From: Desulfotomaculum sp.
GTDB taxonomy: Bacteria; Bacillota; Desulfotomaculia; Desulfotomaculales; Nap2-2B
Direction: 5' to 3'
Assembly (NCBI GenBank): GCA_003485325.1
Contig: DMZI01000067.1
Span: forward strand, 4,361-63,031
DNA: 58,671 nt
Shown here: positions 25,098 through 32,507 of the stretch, piece after piece
Layout of the letters: each line of letters opens with the position of its first letter
How positions within the stretch are numbered: the stretch's first letter is position 1
The notes under the pieces: model-generated
What the model was told of the DNA's origin: nothing
The model's database searches: none
The model's input: the letters and a program-made list of their open reading frames with translations, nothing else
Made by a program: the position numbers and the translations under genes

Positions 25098-26006
25098 TCA
25101 ATTATTTAAATAATAATGCCAACTATTTTTAAATCCTAGCTCTTCTAACAAGGATTTACAGTATTTGATCTTACCTTCCTTTATTTCACATCTTTCAGTG
25201 GAATCAAATATAATACCAACCACAGTGCCACTATGAGCTACCTGAAGACCAACAGCTCCTGTTTTTTCTACTACCTTTTCTATTTCGCTAAATTTCGGTT
25301 TAGGTAAATACTTTTGATTTATACGGGCACTTATGGTTGCAACTTTACCAACAAGATTAACATCTTGTTTAAGTATAGCAGTTCTTATTAACCCTAATAA
25401 AGAACGGAATGATAGAATTTCTTGCCAAGTATATCTTATTGGTGGTAGTGTTAAAGTTTCTATTCCAGGAGATAAGGGGTCGGAATTAAAGCCAACAATA
25501 TCCATTGGAGGAAGTAACATACCAAAATCCTCAATAACGATTCCTTTCCTATGAGCGAAAAGAACAGAGCTTTCATCAAACATTATAGGATCTGAAGCAA
25601 TTTCAGCTTTTACTGAGAGATGACTAATTATTTTGGATGTTAACTTTCTTTTAAATGCATCAACTATAGATTTGATAGTTGCAGTAACATCACTTGTGGA
25701 ACTACCAAGACCGATAGTTAAAGGTATATTGCTACATATTTCCAAATTACCACAAACTTGAGCATCTAAATATGCTAAGGTTAATTCTGCTGCAGTACGT
25801 GCTTTATTCTTCCATTCAGGATTAACTAATAGTTTTTTTGAAGTATTATATTGAAACTTTGCTTCTGCTCTGAAGATATTACAAGGTAGAGTAATTAAAG
25901 CTCTACATAAATGACCTGTTTTTTCTTCAAATACTCCTTGGAGAATCTCTCCATGGTGTGCATAAACTAAGCTATACCCCAAATAAGCAGATTTCAGGAT
26001 ACCCAT
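25098..26006 (-). CDS. GHMP kinase family protein, possibly L-threonine kinase-like
   Basis: A 302-residue GHMP-type small-molecule kinase. The N-terminal AHHGEILQGVFEE at about 16-28 is the GEXLQG motif of PduX-like L-threonine kinases, the ATP-binding GLGSSTSDVTATIKS is near residue 117-131, and a C-terminal VGLQVAHSGTVVGIIFD completes the fold. PduX phosphorylates L-threonine for the aminopropanol arm of cobamides; the complete cobamide operon 5 kb away makes this attractive, but GHMP kinases of natural-product clusters look similar. Its codon use is markedly more AT-rich than the neighbours, and IS debris flanks it, which suggests transfer. No operon partner. Confidence 0.6.
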   Translation of the reverse strand: MGILKSAYLGYSLVYAHHGEILQGVFEEKTGHLCRALITLPCNIFRAEAKFQYNTSKKLLVNPEWKNKARTAAELTLAYLDAQVCGNLEICSNIPLTIGLGSSTSDVTATIKSIVDAFKRKLTSKIISHLSVKAEIASDPIMFDESSVLFAHRKGIVIEDFGMLLPPMDIVGFNSDPLSPGIETLTLPPIRYTWQEILSFRSLLGLIRTAILKQDVNLVGKVATISARINQKYLPKPKFSEIEKVVEKTGAVGLQVAHSGTVVGIIFDSTERCEIKEGKIKYCKSLLEELGFKNSWHYYLNN

Positions 26007-26124
26007 TTTGTAACATTGAAACCCTTCTATTTATAATAAAATGTATTATTGTATCTGTAATTATTAATTATTTTTTATGATATACTTTGTCATTCTTAAC
26101 CTAAAATTACTGAACTGAATAAAA

Positions 26125-26370
26125 CTAACCAACTTTGCGCTCTAAGTCCGAAACGCGTTGCCGCTCTTTTTCAAGTTCCTTTTCGGCATCCGAGGTGCCT
26201 TTCTTGAACACCCCGGGGGCTCGTTCCAGGAACTCCTGCTTCCAGCGGCTGAGCATAACAGGGCTAATACCGTACTTGGCGGCGATCTCGTTGAGTGTGG
26301 CTTCTTCCCGGAGTACTTCCAGGACTACCTTGGTTTTGTACTCTGCTGAATAATGATTGCGTTTATTCAT
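26125..26370 (-). pseudogene. IS3-family OrfA fragment
   Basis: Starting at ATG 26370 the frame reads MNKRNHYSAEYKTKVVLEVL, then ATLNEIAAKYGISPVMLSRW and a leucine-zipper-like KELEKERQRVSDLERKVG before a stop. This is the helix-turn-helix plus zipper of IS3-group OrfA, cut short before the usual end. No orfB follows in the correct position; an orfB tail of a similar element lies at 27458-27715. The sequence TGCTCCCCAGAATTGAG near 26410-26425 on the minus strand may be the terminal repeat. Confidence 0.75.
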
Positions 26371-26480
26371 GCTCCCATTGTAACTTATTTTTCTATTTCT
26401 GTATCTCAATTCTGGGGAGCATTATATATTCTCTAAAAATAAAGGAGAGGGTTTAGCGGCGCCCATCTCCTTATCAAGTG

Positions 26481-26630
26481 TTAAGTAGTTTTTATATTCA
26501 AGACCTGAGGACGTTTCTTCAAATATCTCGAAACCAGATATGTGCAGGCTGTGGTTGTAAGTGCTGTTAACAATACCTTGGCGAGGATCTTTCTTCTTGA
26601 ACGGGTACGCCGCTTAAAAAATAACTTCAT
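26481..26630 (-). CDS. Possible small membrane protein (49 residues)
   Basis: ATG 26630 follows AAGGGGTTGAAGTTT and opens a 49-codon frame: a very basic N-terminus (KLFFKRRTRSRRKILAK), one short hydrophobic segment (VLLTALTTTACTYLVSRYL) and a basic tail ending NIKTT. Topology suggests a single-pass membrane peptide with a cytoplasmic basic end. It could be a chance frame in a decayed region. Confidence 0.35.
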   Translation of the reverse strand: MKLFFKRRTRSRRKILAKVLLTALTTTACTYLVSRYLKKRPQVLNIKTT

Positions 26631-26710
26631 AAACTTCAACCCCTTCAATTTTTATTAATATTATTCGTCAGGACTGTGTACTTACCTCTATGTAAATAGT
26701 GGTTACACAC

Positions 26711-26738
26711 GAAAACAAAAAGCCCCGTATCACGGAGC
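26711..26738 (-). terminator. Rho-independent terminator
   Basis: On the minus strand GCTCCG-TGATA-CGGGGC is followed by TTTTTG. It would end transcripts coming from the YvlD-like remnant at 26845-26915. Confidence 0.65.
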
Positions 26739-26844
26739 AAAAAGTTGATTAAGTTAATCTGGCTTTGTCAAATATAATTGAAATTCTTCAACCAGTGTTT
26801 TCTTTTCTCATTATAATAATTAGCCACTTAAACTCTGTCTAATT

Positions 26845-26915
26845 TTAATCCTTTATGCGGTTAAAATTATTCCTGCAATATTCAAACCCCAGCGGATTAT
26901 TAACTTCTTTCCCAT
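26845..26915 (-). pseudogene. Internally deleted copy of the YvlD-like gene
   Basis: From ATG 26915 the frame reads MGKKLIIRWGLNIAGIILTA, almost identical to the start of the gene at 19047-19388 (MGRKLNIRWALNVAGIILTA). It then jumps straight to the last bases of that gene (ATAAAGGATTAA in a shifted frame). The leader also matches (GAAGGAGG-ATTATCA, then TTCCCATGATTATC.GACCCTGTCAA). So a second copy of gene plus leader lost about 260 internal bases. Confidence 0.8.
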
Positions 26916-27390
26916 TGATAATCCTCCTTCAGCCTTATTAGTAATCTTCCCATGATTATCAGACCCTGTCAAGGAATAATAACCGGCTGAAGCAAACTGT
27001 GCCAACAACCCCGTTCCCGCATCACTTTCAAAAAAATAAAGCGTGCCTCAAGCAACCCATGCGGAACTGATAATAAAAAGTATACCTTCAGAACCTGGCT
27101 TTTAAGGCTAAGGATGATAGGTAATGAATATAGAACCACGAGAAAGATGTTGCTTGCTAACCTTGAGGGGAACGTGGCATCTAGGAGAATGGTAGATAAA
27201 CCGCATCAAAATGATTAGCGTAGCTTGTATTTGCTAAACTAAAAGTGTACCAATTTTAGCCCTTTGATCAGCGAAAATGTAGTGCACCCCGTTGTCAAGA
27301 CACTTTTCGGAAAAATTTAAGCTATGTTGCCTCCTCTTCTATACGAGATTCTTTATTATTATCATAACCCGGCTCATTGGGTTCCGGACG

Positions 27391-27441
27391 CCAGGCATCA
27401 AGGTTACGCTTCGCCGGGCTTCGCCCGACCTTGACGCCTGG
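27391..27441. repeat. Long hairpin repeat
   Basis: CCAGGCATCAAGGT at 27391-27404 pairs, with one mismatch, with ACCTTGACGCCTGG ending at 27441. The centre contains a second hairpin (GGGC-TTC-GCCC). The element is GC-rich in an AT-rich setting and is not part of a recognisable gene. It resembles a REP-like or MITE-type palindrome. Confidence 0.55.
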
Positions 27442-27457
27442 CACCGGCTTATAAAAT

Positions 27458-27715
27458 CTAGGCAATGGTTAAGGGTGTTTTTGAAGACCTAGCCTGTCCA
27501 AAATAAAGGGTTACGGGCTTTTCATAACCGATGGCCTGATGGGGACGTACAAAGTTATATTCATCTATGTAGTCCCGAACAGCACGGTATACCTCCTGCG
27601 GTTTCCGGTACTCCTCATAATAAATTTTTTCCCATTTCAAATTACGAAAGAATCGTTCAGTAATAGCATTGTCGGTTGCCCGGCCTTTGCCGTCCATACT
27701 GATTTTGACCCTGTT
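27458..27715 (-). pseudogene. IS3-family OrfB C-terminal fragment
   Basis: The minus-strand frame reads VKISMDGKGRATDNAITERF, FRNLKWEKIYYEEYRKPQE and YIDEYNFVRPHQAIGYEKPV. This is the end of the integrase-like domain, with the catalytic Glu region (ERFFRNLKWE) and the RPHQAIGY motif. The N-terminal part and first two catalytic Asp residues are missing. A second MDGKG motif repeats at about 27781-27790 in the same frame, showing rearrangement. Confidence 0.75.
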
Positions 27716-27794
27716 TTCAGGATGCTCCTGCTTGGGAGGAAAACACCGATATTCTTCAGTGGTTGCAGAACCTTTGCCGTCCATAATTATTTTA

Positions 27795-27902
27795 TTATGG
27801 AAAGATTTTCGGAAATGCCTATTGATGTTTCTAAGCAGTTTCTGAAAATCTTTCCATAAGTAAATTCTTTCGATAATTCCCATTATGGAAAAATTTCCAT
27901 AA
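27795..27902. repeat. MITE-like palindromic element
   Basis: The 108-base stretch begins TTATGGAAA and ends TTTCCATAA. Inside, TTATGGAAAGATTTTC (27795-27810) has a perfect 16-base inverted copy at 27844-27859, and a second shorter palindrome (TTATGGAAA-AA-TTTCCATAA, 27883-27902) closes the element. It separates the IS3 fragment from the istB fragment. The arrangement fits a small non-autonomous element or the joined ends of a larger one. Confidence 0.55.
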
Positions 27903-28332
27903 CGGCAAGACCCATTTGGCGATAGCATTAGCCCTTTGCGCCTGCCGCCAGGGATATAGAGTGCGGTACTGGAATGCACCCGGGTTAATAACCCACTTGC
28001 AGTTGGCCCAACATGAACACCGCCTGATCCAAATGGAAAAGCAATGGTTAAATCAGGACCTGGTTGTAGTTGACGAAGTAGGCTTTGTTCCCTACACACC
28101 TGAAGGAGCACAATTATTCTTCCGGTTTATTGGGTACAGGTATGAGCGTGGTAGCTGCATAGTCACTTCAAATTTGGAATTTGCCCAATGGTCTGCGATT
28201 TTCGGGGAAGAACGGCTCACTGATGCGCTGCTTGACCGGTTAACCCACCGTTGCCACATACTGCTTATGAATGGCGCCAGCTGCCGCTTTCGCCAGTCCA
28301 TGAAACGGCAGGAAGAGGGGATGACAAATTAA
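27903..28332 (+). pseudogene. IS21-family IstB fragment, 5'-truncated
   Basis: The frame begins in the middle of the P-loop (NGKTHLAIALALCACRQGYR) and continues with NQDLVVVDEVGFVPYTPEGA, the Walker B region, and GSCIVTSNLEFAQWSAIFG, the sensor I region typical of IstB. The first third, including most of Walker A, is missing at the palindromic element. IstB is the ATPase helper of IS21 transposases; istA is absent. Confidence 0.8.
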
Positions 28333-28720
28333 AAACTATACGTAAGTGGTTTAAATCCTCCAGTCTAAATTCGCTCATTGTTTACAACTAAAACGACATG
28401 GCCGGCAAGCCTTGACTCGCCGTGATTTATCGGCTACAGGGGGCGGGCGAGGGTGGCGGTAAGACGGTATCATAGATTATCTCGCCCGCCCTGGTTCAGT
28501 ATTTTACCACGGCGGTCAAGGCCAAGCCGCTAACGCGGTTGCCAACCATGTCTGAACCAAGTGGTAGGCGAAACCTCTAAAAAAGGGGAACAAGCTCAGG
28601 CTCCGGTATCCGGTATCTTAATGAATTAGATTTAAACCAGGCCGAGATTCATCTGTACTATCCGTTTACAAAAGCGCAGGAGTAAATAATGTCCTTGTCA
28701 GATGGACAAAATTTTTACCC
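28333..28720. other. Non-coding IS21-side debris
   Basis: No gene is visible. A perfect 10-bp hairpin (GGCGGGCGAG...CTCGCCCGCC, about 28442-28489) stands out. The rest is probably decayed mobile-element sequence between istB and the terminal repeats. Confidence 0.3.
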
Positions 28721-28723
28721 ATG

Positions 28724-28760
28724 GTGGTAAACTTTTTGATGATCATAGTGGTAAACTTTT
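28724..28760. repeat. IS21-like terminal direct repeats
   Basis: GTGGTAAACTTTT occurs at 28724-28736 and 28748-28760 (24-base period). IS21-family ends carry such multiple short direct repeats as transposase sites. They lie downstream of the istB fragment, as expected for its element end. Confidence 0.6.
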
Positions 28761-28895
28761 CGGTTGACAAAAACATAGCTATGCTGTGCAGTCTGTCAAT
28801 ACTGTTTAACAAATCATTAGAGGGAAAACCCATTTCTAAATTGCACTTCACTATATGTATTTAGTAGTTGTTTCTGACATAACTAAGGTAATATT

Positions 28896-28962
28896 ACTCG
28901 ATTGGAAATCGAGTATGGGGTCAAAAGCTCTATCACGGGTTCGAATCCTGCTCTCTCCGTCA
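28896..28962 (+). pseudogene. 3' two-thirds of tRNA-Ser(GGA)
   Basis: ACTCGATTGGAAATCGAGT forms an intact anticodon arm with anticodon GGA. It is followed by a long variable arm (GGGGTCAAAAGCTC) and a T arm with GGTTCGAATCC, then CTCTCTCCG and TCA. The D arm and 5' acceptor strand are not present; the preceding sequence does not pair with the 3' acceptor. It is therefore a fragment, the kind left when an element integrates into a tRNA gene. Confidence 0.75.
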
Positions 28963-29105
28963 CTTAAGAAACTATGGAGGTTTCGGCGATTAGACTGAAG
29001 CCCCCATTTTCATATTATTTACAGTTGGTATAGCCCGGAGTAGCCGAACTAGATACAAATAGCCGCCGAATCGTTATTTCATAAGCTTTTGCTTGTTCAT
29101 AAAGG

Positions 29106-29126
29106 TTACTCGACTTTGTATCGAGT
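29106..29126 (+). repeat. Second anticodon-arm-like sequence
   Basis: TTACTCGACTTTGTATCGAGTA repeats the stem of the tRNA-Ser fragment 210 bases upstream, with a different loop, followed by GGGTATCGTCAA versus TGGGGTCAAA. It may be a more degraded copy of the same tRNA piece, which would make the 28.9-29.1 kb segment the trace of an excised or decayed integrated element. Confidence 0.35.
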
Positions 29127-29276
29127 AGGGTATCGTCAATTTTTAAGCTTCCAGGAGTTATCTTATTCCTTCATCTATGGTAGAATTAATAACTAGAGGA
29201 AATAATCTGGGAGATCATAAGACACAAATCCAGGTAGATTACTGATTATGTAGACATCATAACTTAATATTGAGTG

Positions 29277-29480
29277 AAACGGGTCTTTACTGGATAGTAA
29301 AGTATATGGGAACCAGGTGAAAAACCTGGACGGTCGCGCCACTGTAAGCGGGGAGCATGTTTCCAAGATGCCACTGGGCGAAAGCCTGGGAAGGCGGAAA
29401 CACAGGCCATGAGCCGCGAGTCAGGAAACCAGCCGTTGTAACGCACATAAACCTTCGCAGGAAAGGGGAGTGCTTGGCCT
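29277..29480 (+). promoter_or_regulatory. Cobalamin (AdoCbl) riboswitch
   Basis: The conserved blocks appear in order: GGGAACCAGGTGAAAAACC, GGTCGCGCCACTGTAAGC, GATGCCACTGGG, CTGGGAAGGCGGAAACA, GAGCCGCGAGTCAGGAAACC, AGCC. This is the full aptamer including the B12 box. It would normally repress the cobamide operon downstream when coenzyme B12 is plentiful. Here an IS3-family element now lies between it and the first gene (cbiA). Confidence 0.95.
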
Positions 29481-29487
29481 GGAGCTC

Positions 29488-29530
29488 AAATAGCTTCAAC
29501 TTTCTTTCGGATAGTTGAAGCTATTTTATC
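29488..29530 (+). terminator. Riboswitch expression-platform terminator
   Basis: AATAGCTTCAACT at about 29489-29501 pairs with AGTTGAAGCTATT, followed by TTATCTTAT. It lies 8 or so bases after the cobalamin aptamer and is the likely terminator formed when the ligand is bound. Confidence 0.8.
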
Positions 29531-29612
29531 TTATGGAAGATGGGGTGACCTGTACCCGATTTGTTGGACACACAGGAGTTAGGTACAATAACGACTGTGG
29601 AGGTAATGACAA

Positions 29613-29903
29613 ATGGGTGACAACGGAAAACGTTACGATGCCGAATTTAAGGCTGATGCGGTCAAAATGGTCCGGGAAAGCGGCCGTTCAGCTGCCAGTG
29701 CAGCAAAGGATCTTGGGATTAACCCGCAAACCCTGAGGAACTGGCTGCAAGAGGATCAAAAATGGGAATCCCCTGACAAAATAAGAATAATGGAATTAGA
29801 GGCTGAGCTGCGGGCCGAAAAACGTAGAAACGCCGATCTTGAGGAAACAGCGGCAATATTAAAAAAAGCTGCGGCCATCTTCACAGCAAACAGTCGGAAG
29901 TAA
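29613..29903 (+). CDS. IS3-family transposase OrfA
   Basis: A 96-residue protein with a helix-turn-helix (YDAEFKADAVKMVRESG, ASAAKDLGINPQTLRNWLQE at about 9-47) and a leucine-zipper segment (RIMELEAELRAEKRRNADLE). OrfA binds the terminal repeats. Near its end, ATTAAAAAAAGC (29855-29866) is a typical -1 slippery run: shifting there gives LKKAAAIFHSKQSEVNTTYE and on into OrfB, producing the OrfAB transposase. ATG 29613 follows GGAGGTAATG. Confidence 0.9.
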   Translation: MGDNGKRYDAEFKADAVKMVRESGRSAASAAKDLGINPQTLRNWLQEDQKWESPDKIRIMELEAELRAEKRRNADLEETAAILKKAAAIFTANSRK

Positions 29904-29938
29904 ATACAACATACGAATTCATTAAAGAAAACAGCTCC

Positions 29939-30775
29939 GTGTTTCCGGTTGAGAAGATGTGCCAAGTCCTAGAAATTTCGCGGAGCAGCTATTATGAGTG
30001 GAAAGACAGGCCTCCCAGCAAACGGGAGCTAGAAAACCAGGAAATACTGAAGATTGCCCAAAAAAGCCATGAGGCCTCTCGCGGGGTTTATGGACTGGAC
30101 AAGATCCATGCCGACGTCAGGGAGATTTATCCCAGATGCAGCCGCAAGCGGCCTTACGGGACTTTAAAGGCAAACCACCTGTATTCCAAGCGCAAGAAAA
30201 AATTCAAAATAACTGCCAACTCAAAACATAAGCTTCCAGTAGCGGAGAATTTACTCAATCAAGACTTCACGACGGATAAACCGAATACGGTATGGGCAGC
30301 AGACATCAGCTATGTACATACCGGTGAAGGCTGGCTTTATCTGGCAACCATAAAGGATTTATTCAATAAAGAAATCGCCGGCTGGGCCACCGCTGACCAC
30401 ATAAAGAAGGAGCTTTGCGAAAGAGCGCTTCAAAATACTGTTAAACGACATAGACCCCCTAAAGGGCTAATTCATCACTCCGATCGTGGTGTGCAATATT
30501 GTAGTAAAAAATATCAAGATCTCCTTAAAAGATACGTGATAACGTGCAGTATGAGCCGGAAAGGAAATTGTTACGATAATGCCAGTGCGGAAACCTTTTT
30601 CAGCGCCATTAAATGCGAGTTGATCTATCAAAAACAATATAAAACAAGGCAGGAAGCACGTGAGGACATCTTCTGGCACATTGAAGTCTTTTACAATCGC
30701 AAGAGACGGCGCCAGGCCCTGGGATATCTATCGCCGTTAGAATTCAAGCGAAGCAAAGAACTACTGGCAGCATAA
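29939..30775 (+). CDS. IS3-family transposase OrfB (DDE integrase domain)
   Basis: A 278-residue frame with the HTH_21 region (MCQVLEISRSSYYEWK, SRGVYGLDKIHADV) and the rve core. Catalytic residues are visible as WAADISYV (first Asp), HHSDRGVQY (second Asp) and ETFFSAIKCE (Glu), followed by RRRQALGYLSPLEF. All catalytic residues are present, so the copy may be active. The frame is open upstream into orfA by a -1 shift; GTG 29939 is the first in-frame start-like codon, but production as an OrfAB fusion is more likely. Confidence 0.92.
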   Translation: MFPVEKMCQVLEISRSSYYEWKDRPPSKRELENQEILKIAQKSHEASRGVYGLDKIHADVREIYPRCSRKRPYGTLKANHLYSKRKKKFKITANSKHKLPVAENLLNQDFTTDKPNTVWAADISYVHTGEGWLYLATIKDLFNKEIAGWATADHIKKELCERALQNTVKRHRPPKGLIHHSDRGVQYCSKKYQDLLKRYVITCSMSRKGNCYDNASAETFFSAIKCELIYQKQYKTRQEAREDIFWHIEVFYNRKRRRQALGYLSPLEFKRSKELLAA

Positions 30776-30815
30776 TTACCGTGAATCCAGGTTGTTCATC
30801 GGAGCGAAGCGGAGA

Positions 30816-30919
30816 CCCTTAATTTTGAGGTTACCCGTGTTAGCCTGAATTGGCAAAGGGGCTCTGCTGCCCCTGGACAGCCCATTTGAAACACGGGTAC
30901 GGAGGCTCAAAATCAAGGG
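30816..30919. other. Large stem-loop in the tail of the IS3 element
   Basis: CCCTTAATTTTGAG at 30816-30829 pairs with CTCAAAATCAAGGG ending at 30919; inside, ACCCGTGTT pairs with AACACGGGT, and the tip is AGGGGC-TCTGCT-GCCCCT. It spans more than 100 bases after orfB and before the right inverted repeat. IS3 elements do not normally carry such a tail, so it may be a nested small element or a structured RNA. Confidence 0.55.
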
Positions 30920-31066
30920 CAACCGGCGCCGAACCATCAGGTAATCTAAAAATCAGGAAAATTATGAAATAGGGCGAAAAGCTAACTCTGGAGTGTCCAG
31001 TTTAACGGAAAAAGGTCAGGGACGAGGACAAATAATGATGAACCATCAAGCTAAAGGAGTTGTAGC

Positions 31067-32377
31067 GTGAAGAATATCATAATATCGTCCAATGCCAGCG
31101 GCAATGGAAAAACGACCGCAACATTGGGACTTATTAAAGCCCTGATAAAAAGGGGATATACAGTTCAACCGTATAAAGTAGGGCCTGATTATATTGACTC
31201 AGCTTTCCACAGCAGCATAGCAGGTATTCAATCGAGAAACCTGGATATATTCCTTATGGGTGAAAATGGAGTAAAGGCTTCATTATCCAGAGGGAAAAGT
31301 GATTATGGCATAATCGAAGGCGTTATGGGATTGTATGATGGGAAGGGAATAGATGCCGAATACTCCACGGCACATGTGGCCAGGCTGTTGAATATTCCGG
31401 TGATACTGGTATTGTCGCCGCGACCCCAGGTTGCCACATTATGTGCTGAAATAAATGGGCTAGTAGGATTTGATAATATTCAGATCGCAGGCATTATTTT
31501 AAACAATGTTGGTGAGGACTATTTTAAGCTTTTAAAAGCAGCCATTGAACACAATTGCAGCGTTCCTGTATTTGGATTTCTGCCCTATGACGAAAGCATA
31601 AGCTTGCAAAGCAGGCATTTAGGTCTGGTTCAAAGCAGCGAAGTTGAAAGGTTGAATGAAAAGATAGAAATATGCAGCGATAGAATTGAAAAGCACATTG
31701 ATTTGGATGAAATATTGAACTGTTGCCAGGCTGGCGAGACCTTTGCTGATGATTATCATTTGCCATATACCGGTCTGAACATATCAGTTGCCTATGATAA
31801 AGCCTTCAGTTTTTACTATAAGGAGAACCTGGAGCTATTAGAGGAAGCGGGCAAGGTGACGTATTTCAGTCCCTTACAGGATGAGATGCTTCCCCATAAT
31901 ACCCAGTTTTTATATCTGGGCGGAGGCTATCCGGAGGTGTTTCTGCAAGAGCTTTCCAGGAACCGAAAAATGCTGGGCAGTATTAGAGATGTGCTTAATG
32001 ATGGGGTTCGGTGCTACGCGGAGTGCGGAGGCTTAATGTATCTGACCGACAATATTGACGGCTGCAGTGTCACAGGTTTTTTTAATGGCAGCGCCTGTAT
32101 GAGCAACCGACTTCAGAATTTCGGCTATGCAACCTTGGAGGTGACCGCTTCCAATGTCCTGCTGCCACCGGGCTTGCAGATGAACTGCCATGAGTTTCAT
32201 AATTCCTGTGTGAATATTAATGAAGGTAATATTTATACGGTTAAACAGAGCAGCTATGACGGTTCGGTGAAACAGTGGAGTGAAGGATATATCAAAAAAA
32301 ATACACTGGGAACGTATGACCATGTGCATTTTTTCAGAAATATGGAATTTATTAAAGCTTTACTTTACGGTACTTAG
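31067..32377 (+). CDS. cbiA: Cobyrinate a,c-diamide synthase
   Basis: A 436-residue ATP- and glutamine-dependent amidase acting on the a and c side chains of cobyrinate. The N-terminal P-loop-like SSNASGNGKTTATLGLIKAL at 7-26, KVGPDYID near residue 39-46 and GVMGLYDG near 86-93 mark the synthetase domain. The C-terminal glutamine amidotransferase domain has YLGGGYPE and the nucleophile motif YAECGGLMYL. GTG 31067 follows AAAGGAGTTG. It is the first gene of the cobamide operon, now directly behind the IS3 element, with a vestigial riboswitch after it. Confidence 0.93.
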   Translation: MKNIIISSNASGNGKTTATLGLIKALIKRGYTVQPYKVGPDYIDSAFHSSIAGIQSRNLDIFLMGENGVKASLSRGKSDYGIIEGVMGLYDGKGIDAEYSTAHVARLLNIPVILVLSPRPQVATLCAEINGLVGFDNIQIAGIILNNVGEDYFKLLKAAIEHNCSVPVFGFLPYDESISLQSRHLGLVQSSEVERLNEKIEICSDRIEKHIDLDEILNCCQAGETFADDYHLPYTGLNISVAYDKAFSFYYKENLELLEEAGKVTYFSPLQDEMLPHNTQFLYLGGGYPEVFLQELSRNRKMLGSIRDVLNDGVRCYAECGGLMYLTDNIDGCSVTGFFNGSACMSNRLQNFGYATLEVTASNVLLPPGLQMNCHEFHNSCVNINEGNIYTVKQSSYDGSVKQWSEGYIKKNTLGTYDHVHFFRNMEFIKALLYGT

Positions 32378-32430
32378 TCTTTGAATATAGCCCAACTTAT
32401 TGTTTTGAGGACAGTGAAAGGATTCGCTAA

Positions 32431-32474
32431 TGTAAAGTCAGGGAACCAGGTGAAAAAACGGAAGCCTGGGAATG
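32431..32474 (+). promoter_or_regulatory. Vestigial cobalamin riboswitch
   Basis: GTAAAGTCAGGGAACCAGGTG followed by AAAAAACGGAAGCCTGGGAA combines the first aptamer block of the riboswitch at 29277-29480 with part of its later block (GAAAGCCTGGGAA). The middle and the B12 box are missing. It lies between cbiA and cobT, so an internally deleted second copy is the simplest reading. It is unlikely to bind ligand. Confidence 0.7.
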
Positions 32475-32507
32475 TGAAAATAGGAAAAATACTGGGGAGG
32501 AATTAAG

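Larger units (their letters stand above)
29562..31004 (+). mobile_element. IS3-family insertion sequence inside the cobalamin leader
   Basis: The element carries overlapping-type orfA and orfB and imperfect terminal inverted repeats: left TGTTGGACACACAGGAGTTAG (29562-29582 region) and right, as reverse complement, ACTGGACACTCCAGAGTTAG (ending near 31004). Between orfB and the right end is about 200 bases of structured non-coding DNA. Target-site duplication could not be defined. Its insertion separates the B12 riboswitch from cbiA by about 1.5 kb. Confidence 0.85.

Noticed and set aside
27292..27492. 66-codon plus-strand open frame
   Set aside because: It crosses the GC-rich hairpin and the IS3 fragment, has no ribosome binding site and no recognisable motif.
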